Source: an uncultured Lachnospiraceae bacterium (GTDB taxonomy: Bacteria; Bacillota; Clostridia; Lachnospirales; Anaerotignaceae). Taken from it: 32,009 bases of DNA. Below the pieces are notes generated by a model. It was given only the letters and a program-made list of their open reading frames with translations. It had not been told where the DNA came from and made no database searches. The stretch's first letter is position 1, and every line of letters begins with the position of its first letter. The translations under genes were made by a program, and so were the position numbers. Positions 8,417 through 17,170 of the stretch are shown piece by piece. The DNA lies in assembly GCA_944383855.1 (NCBI GenBank), contig CALWRB010000028.1:1-32009 (forward strand). The letters run 5' to 3'.

Positions 8417-8444
8417 ATTATATCACACTTTCTTTGGTTTGCAA
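8417..8444 (-). promoter_or_regulatory. promoter for secD-secF
   Basis: Minus-strand TTGCAA (8444-8439), 16 nt, then TATAAT (8422-8417) with an extended TGA just before the -10. It begins almost exactly at the end of the TIGR04086 gene. Confidence 0.65.
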
Positions 8445-8447
8445 ACA

Positions 8448-8873
8448 TTATTTTTGGAAATTGATCCCGATGATACCGCCGATGCAGCCGCCTGCCGCTG
8501 CGACCAGAGGCATACTCCAGCTCTTTAACAGAAAAGCACCGCTTCCCCATGAACAGATCGCGCAAAGCAGCACACCATACACAATGCCAGCCGCAAGCCC
8601 CCAAAAAATCCCTCTTTTCTCAGCGCTTTTTGCCCAATCAAAGCCCGCCACCCCCGCGCATAAGGCAGTGGTCAGAAGCGAAATGACAGGTATGGTCTGC
8701 TCTGACAGTGCGGTATAAGTCAACAGTATCCCGCACAAAATAAATACACAGCAAGTGATGGCATAGGCAACCGCCATTGCTTTTAAGAGCAAAAGGGCTC
8801 TGCTTGGTGCTTTTTCCGTCTGTTCTCGTTTACTTGCCTGCTTCACTTTTTCCCTGCTCCAGATTTTTCCCAT
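8448..8873 (-). CDS. TIGR04086 family membrane protein (YrzE-like)
   Basis: The 141-residue protein has a charged, Lys/Arg-rich first 30 residues and then four predicted membrane helices (about 31-53, 60-78, 88-108, 118-138) rich in Gly and Ala. This matches the TIGR04086/YrzE family, which is restricted to Firmicutes and usually lies beside yajC and secD-secF, as here. No biochemical function is established. The ATG at 8873 has AGGAGG at 8885-8880. The scfA/scfB peptide-maturation genes that sometimes accompany it are not present. Confidence 0.82.
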   Translation of the reverse strand: MGKIWSREKVKQASKREQTEKAPSRALLLLKAMAVAYAITCCVFILCGILLTYTALSEQTIPVISLLTTALCAGVAGFDWAKSAEKRGIFWGLAAGIVYGVLLCAICSWGSGAFLLKSWSMPLVAAAGGCIGGIIGINFQK

Positions 8874-9011
8874 ATGTATCCTCCTCTTGGATTGTGTTCT
8901 ATTGCATTTTTATGAAGATTTAGCGTAATTTAGACATATTCGCCATGAAATTATAGGTTTTGTATGGTACAATACGGGTAATGATAAATTTCTAAGAAAG
9001 AAGGTGTGAAG

Positions 9012-9890
9012 GTGTCGCACTTATCTGATACAGTTTTGCCTATCGATCTGCACTGCCACTCGTATTGTTCCGACGGAACATTTTCTCCGGAAGGATTGGT
9101 CATTGCCGCCAAAAAAGCAGGTCTTTATGCACTGGCGCTGACCGATCATGATACGATAGACGGTCTTGCCCTGTTTCATGAAGCAGGAAAAACACACGAT
9201 CTGGAAACCATATCCGGCATCGAACTTGCGGCGTTTACCGAACTGCCCCGCCCCGCGGAGCTGCATATCGTAGGATTGGGGTTTGACCCCCACTCGCCCA
9301 TCATTTCTTCCGTAATGGAAACGATCAAACAAAGCAGACATACCCGTAATCTGGAAATGCTGGAAGCCTTGAAACGCTGCGGCGCGCCGTTAAGCTATGC
9401 ACAAGTGGAAGCACAGGCAGGCGGACAGATCATCACACGGGCACATTTTGCCAATGCGTTGGTCAAACACGGCTATGCCGCCACAAAAGACGAAGCTTTT
9501 ATGCGCTATATCGGAAACGGCAGCCCCGCCTATGTGAAACGGAAATTCCTGACACCGGAATTTTGTATCCAGTCTATTGTTTCTTCCGGCGGTATCGCCG
9601 TTTTGGCGCACCCAACACTTTACGGCATGCAGGCGCAGGAAATTTTTGCGTTATGCAAAGAGCGTCTGATTCCGGCGGGACTAAAAGCGATCGAATGCCG
9701 CTACAGCACCTATACATCAAAACAGCAAAAAAGCGTCGAGCGCATCTGTGATACCCTTGGGCTGCTGCCTTCCGGCGGCAGTGATTTTCACGGCACAAAT
9801 AAGCCTGATATCCTTCTTGGCAAAGGACGGGGCAATCTATTGGTCCCCTATTCCTTCTGGGAAGATATGAAGCGCTCTTTGGTCCGATAA
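9012..9890 (+). CDS. PHP domain metal-dependent phosphoesterase
   Basis: The 292-residue protein has the full set of PHP motifs: DLHCHS near the N-terminus, TDHDT, GIEL, HPTLYG, and SGGSDFHG near the C-terminus. These histidines and aspartates bind a trinuclear metal site. The closest characterised relatives of this size are YciV/RNase AM-type enzymes, which hydrolyse 3',5'-nucleoside bisphosphates or trim RNA 5' ends, so that role is likely but not proven. I prefer GTG 9012, because GAAGG (9000-9004) is then 7 nt upstream; an alternative GTG at 9006 is too close to it. Stands alone between the divergent TIGR04086 gene and the next promoter. Confidence 0.88.
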   Translation: MSHLSDTVLPIDLHCHSYCSDGTFSPEGLVIAAKKAGLYALALTDHDTIDGLALFHEAGKTHDLETISGIELAAFTELPRPAELHIVGLGFDPHSPIISSVMETIKQSRHTRNLEMLEALKRCGAPLSYAQVEAQAGGQIITRAHFANALVKHGYAATKDEAFMRYIGNGSPAYVKRKFLTPEFCIQSIVSSGGIAVLAHPTLYGMQAQEIFALCKERLIPAGLKAIECRYSTYTSKQQKSVERICDTLGLLPSGGSDFHGTNKPDILLGKGRGNLLVPYSFWEDMKRSLVR

Positions 9891-9945
9891 AATTCTGTTT
9901 CCTCTATGTATTTCTTTCCCCCTGCATTTCCTCAAAGAAAGTTTC

Positions 9946-9974
9946 GTGACAATTTTCTTTGACTGTGCTATACT
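9946..9974 (+). promoter_or_regulatory. promoter of the ADP-ribosylglycohydrolase gene
   Basis: GTGACA (9946-9951), 17 nt, then TATACT (9969-9974) with an extended TGC before the -10. Confidence 0.7.
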
Positions 9975-10024
9975 GTGTCCTACACAGAATACTTTTTTGC
10001 AGAAGATCAACAGGAGGGGATCGT

Positions 10025-11161
10025 ATGGAAATACCGGATCGGACGCTTTCTCAGATACAAGGCTGCCTGATCGGCGGTGCCATCGGGGACGCTTTGGGTT
10101 ATAGCGTGGAGTTTACTTTATACCACGAGATCCGCAAACAATACGGACCATTGGGCATTACAGACTTTGATTTAGACAACGGGATCGCTCTGATCTCCGA
10201 TGATACACAAATGACTTTATTTACCGCCAACGGTATTTTGGAATACGCTGCCAAGCAGGCGAAAACAGATGCGGTTTTATCCAAAGAAGCATTTTTCTGG
10301 CAGGCTTATCAAGACTGGCTGCATACGCAAAGCGAAAAGATCGCGCCCGTACCGCCGTCTTGTTGGCTTTTTGGCAGAAAAGCGCTGCACAGCAGACGTT
10401 CCCCCGGCAATACTTGCCTTTCCTCGCTGCGGCAAACGGAAAGTGGCGGCACATTGGAAAACCCTATCAACAACAGCAAAGGCTGCGGCGGTATTATGCG
10501 TGTAGCGCCTATCGCGCTTTATTTTTCGCCGGAGCGGCTTCCTTCCGATGATCCTGCGGCAGCCGCTGCCGTTATCGGCGCAAAAAATGCGGCATTGACC
10601 CATGGTCACCCCTTAGGGTATCTGCCTGCCGCCGTTTTGGTTTATCTATTGCACCGCATCATTTACGCACAAGACCCCGAAAATATTTCTTTGGAAGAAA
10701 TCGTTTCCGATGCCTGCCTGATGCTGCAAAAAAACTTCCCGAAACAAACAGAAGCGGTCAACACCCTGTGCCGCCTCTTGCAGCACGCCGTGCTGTTGGC
10801 AAAAGAGGAAGAAGAAGATATTTTTGCATTGGAGGAACTGGGGGAAGGCTGGATTGCAGAGGAAACGCTTGCGGTCTCTGTCTATACCGCGATCAAATAT
10901 CAAAATGACTTCTACAAAGCGATCCTCTGCGCAGTCAATCACGATGGTGACAGTGATTCCACCGGTTCACTCACCGGGCAGATCTTGGGTGCCTATCTTG
11001 GATTTGATGATGCGGCATGCGCTTTTGACATCACACCTTTGGAAGAAAAGGATACGATCTTGGAGATCGCACACGATCTATACTTTGGTACGGAACATGA
11101 TCCGAACTACGAAGAAAAGTACGTTTCACACACCTACCGAAATGATTTTTCAAACAAATAA
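10025..11161 (+). CDS. ADP-ribosylglycohydrolase family protein
   Basis: The 378-residue protein matches the ARH/DraG family, which removes ADP-ribose from proteins or nucleic acids using two Mg2+ ions. Visible motifs are GGAIGDALGYSVEF (17-30), SDDTQMTLF (58-66), the NNSKGCGGIMRVAPIAL segment, THGHPLGY, and NHDGDSDSTGSLTGQILG near the C-terminus, which supplies the distal metal ligands. All key acidic residues are present, so an active enzyme is likely. ATG 10025 has AGGAGG at 10012-10017; longer in-frame starts lack one and would overlap the promoter. No ADP-ribosyltransferase, DraT or toxin gene is adjacent, so the target is unknown. Confidence 0.9.
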   Translation: MEIPDRTLSQIQGCLIGGAIGDALGYSVEFTLYHEIRKQYGPLGITDFDLDNGIALISDDTQMTLFTANGILEYAAKQAKTDAVLSKEAFFWQAYQDWLHTQSEKIAPVPPSCWLFGRKALHSRRSPGNTCLSSLRQTESGGTLENPINNSKGCGGIMRVAPIALYFSPERLPSDDPAAAAAVIGAKNAALTHGHPLGYLPAAVLVYLLHRIIYAQDPENISLEEIVSDACLMLQKNFPKQTEAVNTLCRLLQHAVLLAKEEEEDIFALEELGEGWIAEETLAVSVYTAIKYQNDFYKAILCAVNHDGDSDSTGSLTGQILGAYLGFDDAACAFDITPLEEKDTILEIAHDLYFGTEHDPNYEEKYVSHTYRNDFSNK

Positions 11162-11217
11162 TCTTTATTCCATTCGAACAGAAGATATTTTTTATTTTTA
11201 CCTGCAAACAAAAAAGC

Positions 11218-11261
11218 AGACGGGATCTGCGGCAGTCACGCCGTAAATTCCGTCTTTTTTT
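11218..11261 (+). terminator. terminator after the ADP-ribosylglycohydrolase gene
   Basis: AGACGG (11218-11223) pairs with CCGTCT (11250-11255), with an inner CGGC/GCCG stem, followed by seven T. Confidence 0.75.
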
Positions 11262-11278
11262 GCGAAAAAACACAACAA

Positions 11279-11309
11279 AAATCAGGCGGCACAGCAAAGC
11301 CGTACCGCC
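11279..11309 (-). terminator. terminator after the lipoprotein gene
   Basis: On the minus strand GGCGGTAC (11309-11302) pairs with GTGCCGCC (11292-11285), including one G-U pair, and is followed by TGATTTTTG. Confidence 0.65.
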
Positions 11310-11336
11310 CCAAAAACATTTTGTTTCAGATTTTAT

Positions 11337-12869
11337 TTATTTTGTAATGGTGACATAATTGACAAATTCATCGCTTTGGCTGTCGAAGGTAATGGTGTAA
11401 CCCAGCTTCTCAAAATCACGCACTTTGATATAGGTGCGGTCATTTACGATCATGCCGCTCATCGGCACACTGCCGTTTTCTGTAGCGACGGAAGCCTGTT
11501 TTGCAGCGCCGTCCCATTCCACTTCTTCTCCCAGACCTTCACAGATGCTGCGCAAAGGCAGGTACAATCTGTCCTCGGAGATTACATAATTGAAATAATC
11601 CCAACCGTCATTGGCAAAGATGCTTTCTTCCCCTCTGACAAACTGCGCAAACGCATAGTCGTCTTCCGCAGCTACACCTTTATTATACTCCAAGTTTACA
11701 GCAACAACAGGGTTATATTTGTTCTCCAACTCTGCCATTACTTCCATCAGACGTTCCGCACGCATCGCTTTCGCAGGTACATTGAGGCTTACACCGGTCA
11801 GTCTGGTCTGGCTTTCGCTCTGCATGGAGAAAATTTTCTGTCCTTCATATACAAACTGCAGTGTTTCATTTGCGGTATACAGTTTGTCGTTTACAGTCAA
11901 TGTGGAATCATAGCTCAGCCCCTGTAACAGCTTCATTGCCTCTGCCGCATCAGCGGATTCCAATAATGCTTTTAATTCGTCCGCCAGATACAGAATGCTT
12001 TCCTTACCTTCTTCTCCCATCAGTTTTACTTCTTCCAGCTCTCTGATGGCAGCTTCGATCTCCTCATCGCTCATCTGCATATAAGTGCCGACTTCGGACA
12101 TATATTCCTGCAGTGCGCTCAGAACATCGTCCAAGTTCTCCGCGATATAGTACATCACATCTACGCAAAGTTTTGCCACCTGTTCCCCGTTAAACTGCAT
12201 ACGATAGGTATTGCCGTTTTTGGTGATCATACCGGTGGAAAATCCTTCAAATGCATTCAAATACAGATCCATCGCGCTGTCATACAGGCTTCTTGCATCC
12301 ATGCTTTGCATGCCAAGCATAGAAAGATCCTCTGCAGACATGATCTGGATATATTCTACACCGTCCAACGCACTTTTCAGTTCAGACTGATATGCATTGC
12401 TCATATAAACACTGTCTGTTTCTCCGCTGAGAAGCGCCATCATTTCCATTGCGCTGCCCACTGCGTCCGCAGAAACATAAATGCCGTTTACCAAGCTGTA
12501 ATAAACACCGCCAAAATCATAGGTCTTTCCTTCATAGGTCACGGAAAAGTCCAGATAAGTGTCTAAGGTATCCGTATCCATCTTACCTTCATATGCAACG
12601 GAAACGGTTTTCTTTCCGCTCATCTGCGCCAAAGTTTCTGCCGCAGCGGCTCTCTGTTCATTGGCAAAACCGGCAAGCGCAACATCCTGCACCATATCGG
12701 TCACCCCGTCCAGATCCACCATGATCTCGGATTTTCCGCTAAATTCCGCACCGTCTGCGGAAATCATTTCCCTTGCCAGATCCAAATAGGCAATTTCGTC
12801 TGCCGAGCAGCCGCTGAGGGTACCGATCCCCAACACCGCAGCCAGTAGGGTCGCGATCATCTTCTTCAT
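11337..12869 (-). CDS. lipoprotein with C-terminal stalk (copper amine oxidase N-like) domain
   Basis: The 510-residue protein begins with a signal peptide ending in the lipobox LSGC, so Cys21 should be lipid-modified and the protein anchored outside the membrane. The C-terminal 80 residues (LYLPLRSICEGLGEEVEW, then YIKVRDFEKLGYTITF) match the copper-amine-oxidase N-terminal-like or stalk domain found in many clostridial surface proteins. The long middle is acidic, Ala- and Met-rich and of unknown function. The ATG at 12869 has AGGAGG 9 nt upstream. A 22-codon basic reading frame overlaps the start in an ATGA arrangement, and a promoter lies at 12973-13001. Confidence 0.85.
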   Translation of the reverse strand: MKKMIATLLAAVLGIGTLSGCSADEIAYLDLAREMISADGAEFSGKSEIMVDLDGVTDMVQDVALAGFANEQRAAAAETLAQMSGKKTVSVAYEGKMDTDTLDTYLDFSVTYEGKTYDFGGVYYSLVNGIYVSADAVGSAMEMMALLSGETDSVYMSNAYQSELKSALDGVEYIQIMSAEDLSMLGMQSMDARSLYDSAMDLYLNAFEGFSTGMITKNGNTYRMQFNGEQVAKLCVDVMYYIAENLDDVLSALQEYMSEVGTYMQMSDEEIEAAIRELEEVKLMGEEGKESILYLADELKALLESADAAEAMKLLQGLSYDSTLTVNDKLYTANETLQFVYEGQKIFSMQSESQTRLTGVSLNVPAKAMRAERLMEVMAELENKYNPVVAVNLEYNKGVAAEDDYAFAQFVRGEESIFANDGWDYFNYVISEDRLYLPLRSICEGLGEEVEWDGAAKQASVATENGSVPMSGMIVNDRTYIKVRDFEKLGYTITFDSQSDEFVNYVTITK

Positions 12870-12934
12870 CTTTTTTTCCTCCTTTTTCCTGGTTCATTTT
12901 TCCTAAACTGTGTAAACTTTACTTTTTTTCGCAT
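12866..12934 (-). CDS. candidate 22-residue leader peptide upstream of the lipoprotein gene
   Basis: ATG 12934 follows GAAGGAG with short spacing and encodes MRKKVKFTQFRKNEPGKRRKKR; the stop TGA overlaps the lipoprotein ATG (ATGA). Twelve of 22 residues are Lys or Arg. Much of that basic composition comes from the purine-rich ribosome binding region, so this may be chance. No family resemblance. Confidence 0.2.
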   Translation of the reverse strand: MRKKVKFTQFRKNEPGKRRKKR

Positions 12935-12972
12935 GTACTCCTTCGCATTTTTTTAAAAAAACGCTTATTCTG

Positions 12973-13001
12973 ATTGTAACATACATGTCATATTTGCGCA
13001 A
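12973..13001 (-). promoter_or_regulatory. promoter of the lipoprotein gene
   Basis: Minus-strand TTGCGC (13001-12996), 17 nt, then TACAAT (12978-12973). Leader of about 95 nt. Confidence 0.55.
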
Positions 13002-13077
13002 TATGCACAATTTGTTTTGTGTATCATTTACACAGCTTCCCTCTCTTTTATAACGCGGTTTCTCGCCTTTTTTCTTC

Positions 13078-13113
13078 AAAAAAAAACAGCCGAAAAAAAA
13101 TTTTTTTCGACTG
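13078..13113 (-). terminator. terminator after the FMN_bind-like gene
   Basis: On the minus strand CAGTCGAAAAAAA (13113-13101) pairs with TTTTTTTCGGCTG (13099-13087), with one G-U pair, followed by nine T (13086-13078). Confidence 0.75.
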
Positions 13114-13125
13114 CGTTTTTGCTTT

Positions 13126-13542
13126 TTATTTTTTTGCCTGTTCCAACCCGTCCGCAAGTGCCTGCAAAACTGCTTTGGCAGAGTATACGCTGTCCTCTCC
13201 CACTGTTGCCTGCAACGCCTGCGTACGCACGACTTCTTCTTCCACCAATTCCGCCACTGTTTCTATTTTGGGATAAAAAACAGAAAGATTTTCGCTTTTG
13301 TTTTCTAATCGGACCGCGCTGATCTTGCCCTCCTCTACAGTCACCGCCACCAGTGCGCCTTCGTCCCCGGCTGCCAGCGTGCCGTAATAGGTACCGTCAC
13401 GGTATGCAGCATCGGCGTTTTCCTCGCCCAATCCCAAAAAGAAACGTACTAGCGCAAACAAAATGATCACCCCAAGCAGCGCAAACACTGCTGTCTTGAG
13501 CACTTCCTTCAGCCGTACCACCATAAATTTCGTTCCCTTCAT
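13126..13542 (-). CDS. small membrane-anchored protein with FMN_bind-like domain
   Basis: The 138-residue protein has one N-terminal membrane helix (about 17-37) and an extracytoplasmic domain. The segment DGTYYGTLAAGDEGALVAVTVEEG, read as two shorter pieces from about residue 47 to 70, and the end piece GEDSVYSAKAVLQALADGL resemble FMN_bind domains. The canonical SGAT motif that carries covalently bound FMN is missing, so flavin attachment is doubtful and the family call is tentative. ATG 13542 follows GGAGGG; a downstream ATG at 13524 is a possible alternative. Divergent from addB. Confidence 0.6.
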   Translation of the reverse strand: MKGTKFMVVRLKEVLKTAVFALLGVIILFALVRFFLGLGEENADAAYRDGTYYGTLAAGDEGALVAVTVEEGKISAVRLENKSENLSVFYPKIETVAELVEEEVVRTQALQATVGEDSVYSAKAVLQALADGLEQAKK

Positions 13543-13614
13543 ACGTCCCTCCAAAAAATAAGCCTCGTTACCATACCATATGAAAATTGCGCCTGCATTA
13601 TTCCGATTCTTTCC

Positions 13615-13643
13615 TTGCAAAAAAAAGTATGATTTTGTATTAT
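13615..13643 (+). promoter_or_regulatory. promoter of addB
   Basis: TTGCAA (13615-13620), 17 nt, then TATTAT (13638-13643). Confidence 0.6.
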
Positions 13644-13691
13644 AAAAACAGGATTCTTTTATCCAACCGTGAAGAAAGGAGTACGGTCAAA

Positions 13692-16600
13692 ATGAGCTTA
13701 CGCATCATACTCGGAACGGCAGGCAGCGGAAAAACGGCCTGCTGTATCCGTGAGATCCTACAACAACCCATAGACTCCAAACGTAAAGTTTTCCTGTTGG
13801 TACCGGAGCAGTTCACCTCGGAAAGCGAACGCCTTTTATGCGCCTTGGCAAAAAACGGCGGACTTTTGCACGCGGAGGTAGTCAGCTTTGGGCGTTTGGC
13901 GCATCGTTTTGCGCCGCAAAAACGTGCCAACGCTTACGTTCTGGACGAGATCGGAAAATCTATGGTCCTGCGCAAACTGTTAGCGGAACACCGTCAGGAA
14001 CTGACTTATTTTTCTGCGGCAGCCGACAAAACCGGTCTGATCGCCGAATTAAGCGGCATTATGACAGAGTTTTTCCATTACCGCATCACACCCGAACAGC
14101 TTTCCGCCCTCGTGCAGGAAGAAAACGGCTCTTGTGCGTTTTCCTATGTGACCAAAGGAAAACTGCATGATTTGGAGCTGATCTACCGCGGTTATCTGGA
14201 TTTTCTGGCACAGGACTATATCTCCCAGGACGAAAGTCTTGGTGTATTGGCAAAAGCGTTGGACAAGTTTTCCGCCTTGCCGGAAACGGAAATTTATATC
14301 GATGGATTTTATGGCTTTACTCCTTTGGAATATACCGTTATCCGTCAGCTGCTGCGTTTAAGTGCACGCGTTCATGTCACACTGACAATGGATATCGAAA
14401 CGTATCACATGACTTCCCCGCCGGAAACCATTCCTTTTTTTGAGTCATATCTGACCGCAAGAAAGCTCCGACAAATCGCCGCAGAGGTCGGAACCGATAT
14501 GGAAGCACCTTTCATCTGTGAAACGAATCATCGTGCAAAAGTACCTTCTTTGCGTGATTTGGAACGTAATTTTTTCCGCCACCACCCCAAACTGGATACC
14601 CCCTGTGCGGGTATCAGTATCTTTGCCTGCGCCAACCGTCAGGCAGAACTGCGTTATGTGGCAGGCACGATCACCCGACTGGTCAAAGAAGGGTATCGCT
14701 ATCGGGAAATCGCGATCCTGACCAACGCGCTGCCTACCTATGAAAAAGGTCTGCGCAGAATTTTACAGGAATACCAAATCCCCTGCTTTATCGACACGAA
14801 ACGCAGCATCACAAGCCACCCGCTGATCCATCTGGTCTGCGGCTGGTTAGATATCCTTGCATATGACTATCGTTATGAAGGTATGTTTTCCTATCTCAAG
14901 TCGGGATTGGTACCGATATCGCGCGCGGACTGCGATCGGCTGGAAAATTATGTGCTTGCTTACGGCATCAAAGGAAAAAAATGGAAGCTTGACGAGTGGG
15001 ATTTTGGCTTCACACCGGAAAAAGACGACGAGGAGCGTGAATACTTCAACCGTCTGCGTACGCAAGTGATGGCACCCTTTGCGCCGGTACTTTCACTCAA
15101 ACGAAACAAGGCATATCCTGTCGATCAGCTTTGCGACGCGCTTTTGGCACATCTTGACGCACTGGGTACCGCAGATACGCTGGAAAAATGGGTCACGGAA
15201 GCGGAACAAGAAGGCGATCAGGAAGCCGTACGCACACATCAGCAGATCTGGAAAATCCTGATGCATCTGTTAGATGAATTTCGGCAGATTTTAGGGCAGA
15301 GCAAAGTAACGCCGCAGGAATTTGCCAAAATATTGGAAGCAGGATTTACGGGCAATCATTTGGGCATTATCCCGCCGACCGTCGACTGCCTGACAGTGGG
15401 TGACTTGGAACGCAGCCGCCTGCCGGAGATCAAAGTTTTGATCGTAATGGGCGTCAACGAAGGCGTCCTTCCCTCGCCTGGCGCACCTGCAGGGATATTA
15501 TCCGACAGGGAACGGGAGCTTCTTGCGCAGGAAGGCACAGAGCTTGCACCCGGCGGCAGAAGGAAGCGCTATGAGGAGCGTTTTTTGATTTACCGCGCCA
15601 TGACAAAACCTGCCGAACAGCTGATTTTGACTTATGCCTGTGCCGCTTCCGACGGCAGTTCGCTCTATCCTTCTTCCTATATCGACCAAATCTGCGGCAC
15701 CTTTCCCGATTTGCAGCCAAAGGTCGCGCAGGAGGCGACATTAGAGGAGCTAAATAAGCCTGCCGCTTTTCATCTTTTGGGAGAACAGCTCCAGCGGGAA
15801 AAGAGTCAAATGCCGCCGCTGTGGCAGGAAATTTATCACTTTTTTGCAAACGAGCAAGACCCGCTCTGGCAAAAAAAATTCGCTTTGCTGCAAGCAGGAC
15901 GCTCTGATGGTCCGCACGACCATTATCTTTCCGCCGCAACCGTCAAACAGTTGTACGGAAATGATCTGTACTCGGCAGTTTCCCGTCTGGAACGCTTTGC
16001 CGCCTGCCCTTTTTCGTATTTCGTGCAATATGGACTGAAGGCGAAGGAACGAAAGCTCTATCAGCTGCATACACCGGATCTTGGCATACTGTTCCACGAA
16101 GTTTTGGAATTATTCGCCAATCATCTTGCCGCTGACGGCGTGGATTGGCAAACGCTCACACAGGAGCAGACCAATCAGAGGATCTCAGAGGCAGTTGCAC
16201 AATCCGCACCGCGTCTTGGAAACCAGATCCTGTTAGATACCGCTGCCAACCGTTATTTGATCCGCCGTCTGGAACGCATCTCCAAACGCGCGGCATGGAC
16301 GTTAGTACGACATATCCAAAGCGGCAGCTTCCTGCCGGCAGGGTATGAAGTTGGCTTTGGATACCATGAGGCACTGCCGCCTATCGTCATAGAACTAAAA
16401 GACGGCAAAAAACTCATACTCGGCGGAAAAATAGACCGTGTAGACCTGCTGGAAGCAGACGGCAGGCGGTTTGTCAAGATCATTGACTATAAATCCGGCA
16501 GCCGCACCTTTTCGTTCCAAGATATTTTTTACGGTCTGCAATTACAGCTGTTGATTTATCTGGACGCGTATTTGTCCTATTTCTCGAAGGAAACGCTAAG

Positions 16601-17105
16601 CCCCGGCGGTGTCTTTTACTTCCGCATCACAGACCCTTCCATCACACTGGACAAAGAAATGTCCGCAGAGGAGATTGAAGCGCAGATCTATGAAAAAATG
16701 AAGATGTCGGGACTTTTATTGCAGGACCCTTCCGTTTTGGTGGGGATCGACCAAGCCTTTTTGGCGAATGAAAACGGCATCAGCGGTGAAAGCTGTATCG
16801 TTCCCGTCGCGTTTAAAAAAGACGGTACCTTAAAAGCCTCTGCCTATGCCGCGACCCAGGAGCAGTATGAAGCACTGCTTGACTTTGTCGGGAAGAAAGC
16901 GGCTGCCATCGGAGAGAGCATGTTGGAAGGTTATATCGCCCCGGCGCCTTATAAAAAGAATACGGAAACGCCTTGTACCTATTGCAAATTCGGATCTATC
17001 TGTCGCTACGACTGCAACGGCACACCGCTTTACCGCAATCTGAAAGCGATCAAGACAGATGCCTTTTGGGCAGAGATCGCAAGATCAAATGAAACGAAAG
17101 ATTGA
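13692..17105 (+). CDS. addB: ATP-dependent helicase/nuclease subunit AddB
   Basis: AddB with AddA forms the RecBCD-like complex that resects double-strand breaks. The 1137-residue product has Walker A GTAGSGKT at 8-15, and a C-terminal RecB-type nuclease domain with GGKIDRVDLLE and IIDYKSGSRTF. The four iron-sulfur cysteines appear as one in AACPFSYFVQYG and three in PCTYCKFGSICRYDC near the end, as in the Bacillus enzyme. Length fits the family (about 1160). ATG 13692 follows AAAGGAG with 10-nt spacing. The unusual point is context: addA, which normally follows in an addBA operon, is absent; a terminator and convergent genes come next. Confidence 0.95.
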   Translation: MSLRIILGTAGSGKTACCIREILQQPIDSKRKVFLLVPEQFTSESERLLCALAKNGGLLHAEVVSFGRLAHRFAPQKRANAYVLDEIGKSMVLRKLLAEHRQELTYFSAAADKTGLIAELSGIMTEFFHYRITPEQLSALVQEENGSCAFSYVTKGKLHDLELIYRGYLDFLAQDYISQDESLGVLAKALDKFSALPETEIYIDGFYGFTPLEYTVIRQLLRLSARVHVTLTMDIETYHMTSPPETIPFFESYLTARKLRQIAAEVGTDMEAPFICETNHRAKVPSLRDLERNFFRHHPKLDTPCAGISIFACANRQAELRYVAGTITRLVKEGYRYREIAILTNALPTYEKGLRRILQEYQIPCFIDTKRSITSHPLIHLVCGWLDILAYDYRYEGMFSYLKSGLVPISRADCDRLENYVLAYGIKGKKWKLDEWDFGFTPEKDDEEREYFNRLRTQVMAPFAPVLSLKRNKAYPVDQLCDALLAHLDALGTADTLEKWVTEAEQEGDQEAVRTHQQIWKILMHLLDEFRQILGQSKVTPQEFAKILEAGFTGNHLGIIPPTVDCLTVGDLERSRLPEIKVLIVMGVNEGVLPSPGAPAGILSDRERELLAQEGTELAPGGRRKRYEERFLIYRAMTKPAEQLILTYACAASDGSSLYPSSYIDQICGTFPDLQPKVAQEATLEELNKPAAFHLLGEQLQREKSQMPPLWQEIYHFFANEQDPLWQKKFALLQAGRSDGPHDHYLSAATVKQLYGNDLYSAVSRLERFAACPFSYFVQYGLKAKERKLYQLHTPDLGILFHEVLELFANHLAADGVDWQTLTQEQTNQRISEAVAQSAPRLGNQILLDTAANRYLIRRLERISKRAAWTLVRHIQSGSFLPAGYEVGFGYHEALPPIVIELKDGKKLILGGKIDRVDLLEADGRRFVKIIDYKSGSRTFSFQDIFYGLQLQLLIYLDAYLSYFSKETLSPGGVFYFRITDPSITLDKEMSAEEIEAQIYEKMKMSGLLLQDPSVLVGIDQAFLANENGISGESCIVPVAFKKDGTLKASAYAATQEQYEALLDFVGKKAAAIGESMLEGYIAPAPYKKNTETPCTYCKFGSICRYDCNGTPLYRNLKAIKTDAFWAEIARSNETKD

Positions 17106-17116
17106 TTTTTTCCATG

Positions 17117-17156
17117 AAAAAAACAGGGAAGGATCGTATCTCCCTCCCTGTTTTTG
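17117..17156. terminator. bidirectional terminator between addB and the ruv operon
   Basis: AACAGGGA (17122-17129) pairs with TCCCTGTT (17145-17152), with A and T runs on the two sides. Confidence 0.85.
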
Positions 17157-17170
17157 ATTTCAGAACAGAT

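Noticed and set aside
8320..8418. A 32-codon frame, MTEAFEEKKECFSPL..., in the secD leader
   Set aside because: Its ATG overlaps the -10 element of the secD promoter, so it would not be within the transcript.
9891..9945. TTTCTTT and AAAGAAA arms after the PHP gene, considered a terminator
   Set aside because: Low-GC stem with no T run after it; too weak to call.
12903..13157. An 84-codon minus-strand frame, Lys/Phe-rich, between the lipoprotein and FMN_bind-like genes
   Set aside because: It runs through the terminator at 13078-13113 and the lipoprotein promoter, has low-complexity composition and no ribosome binding site.
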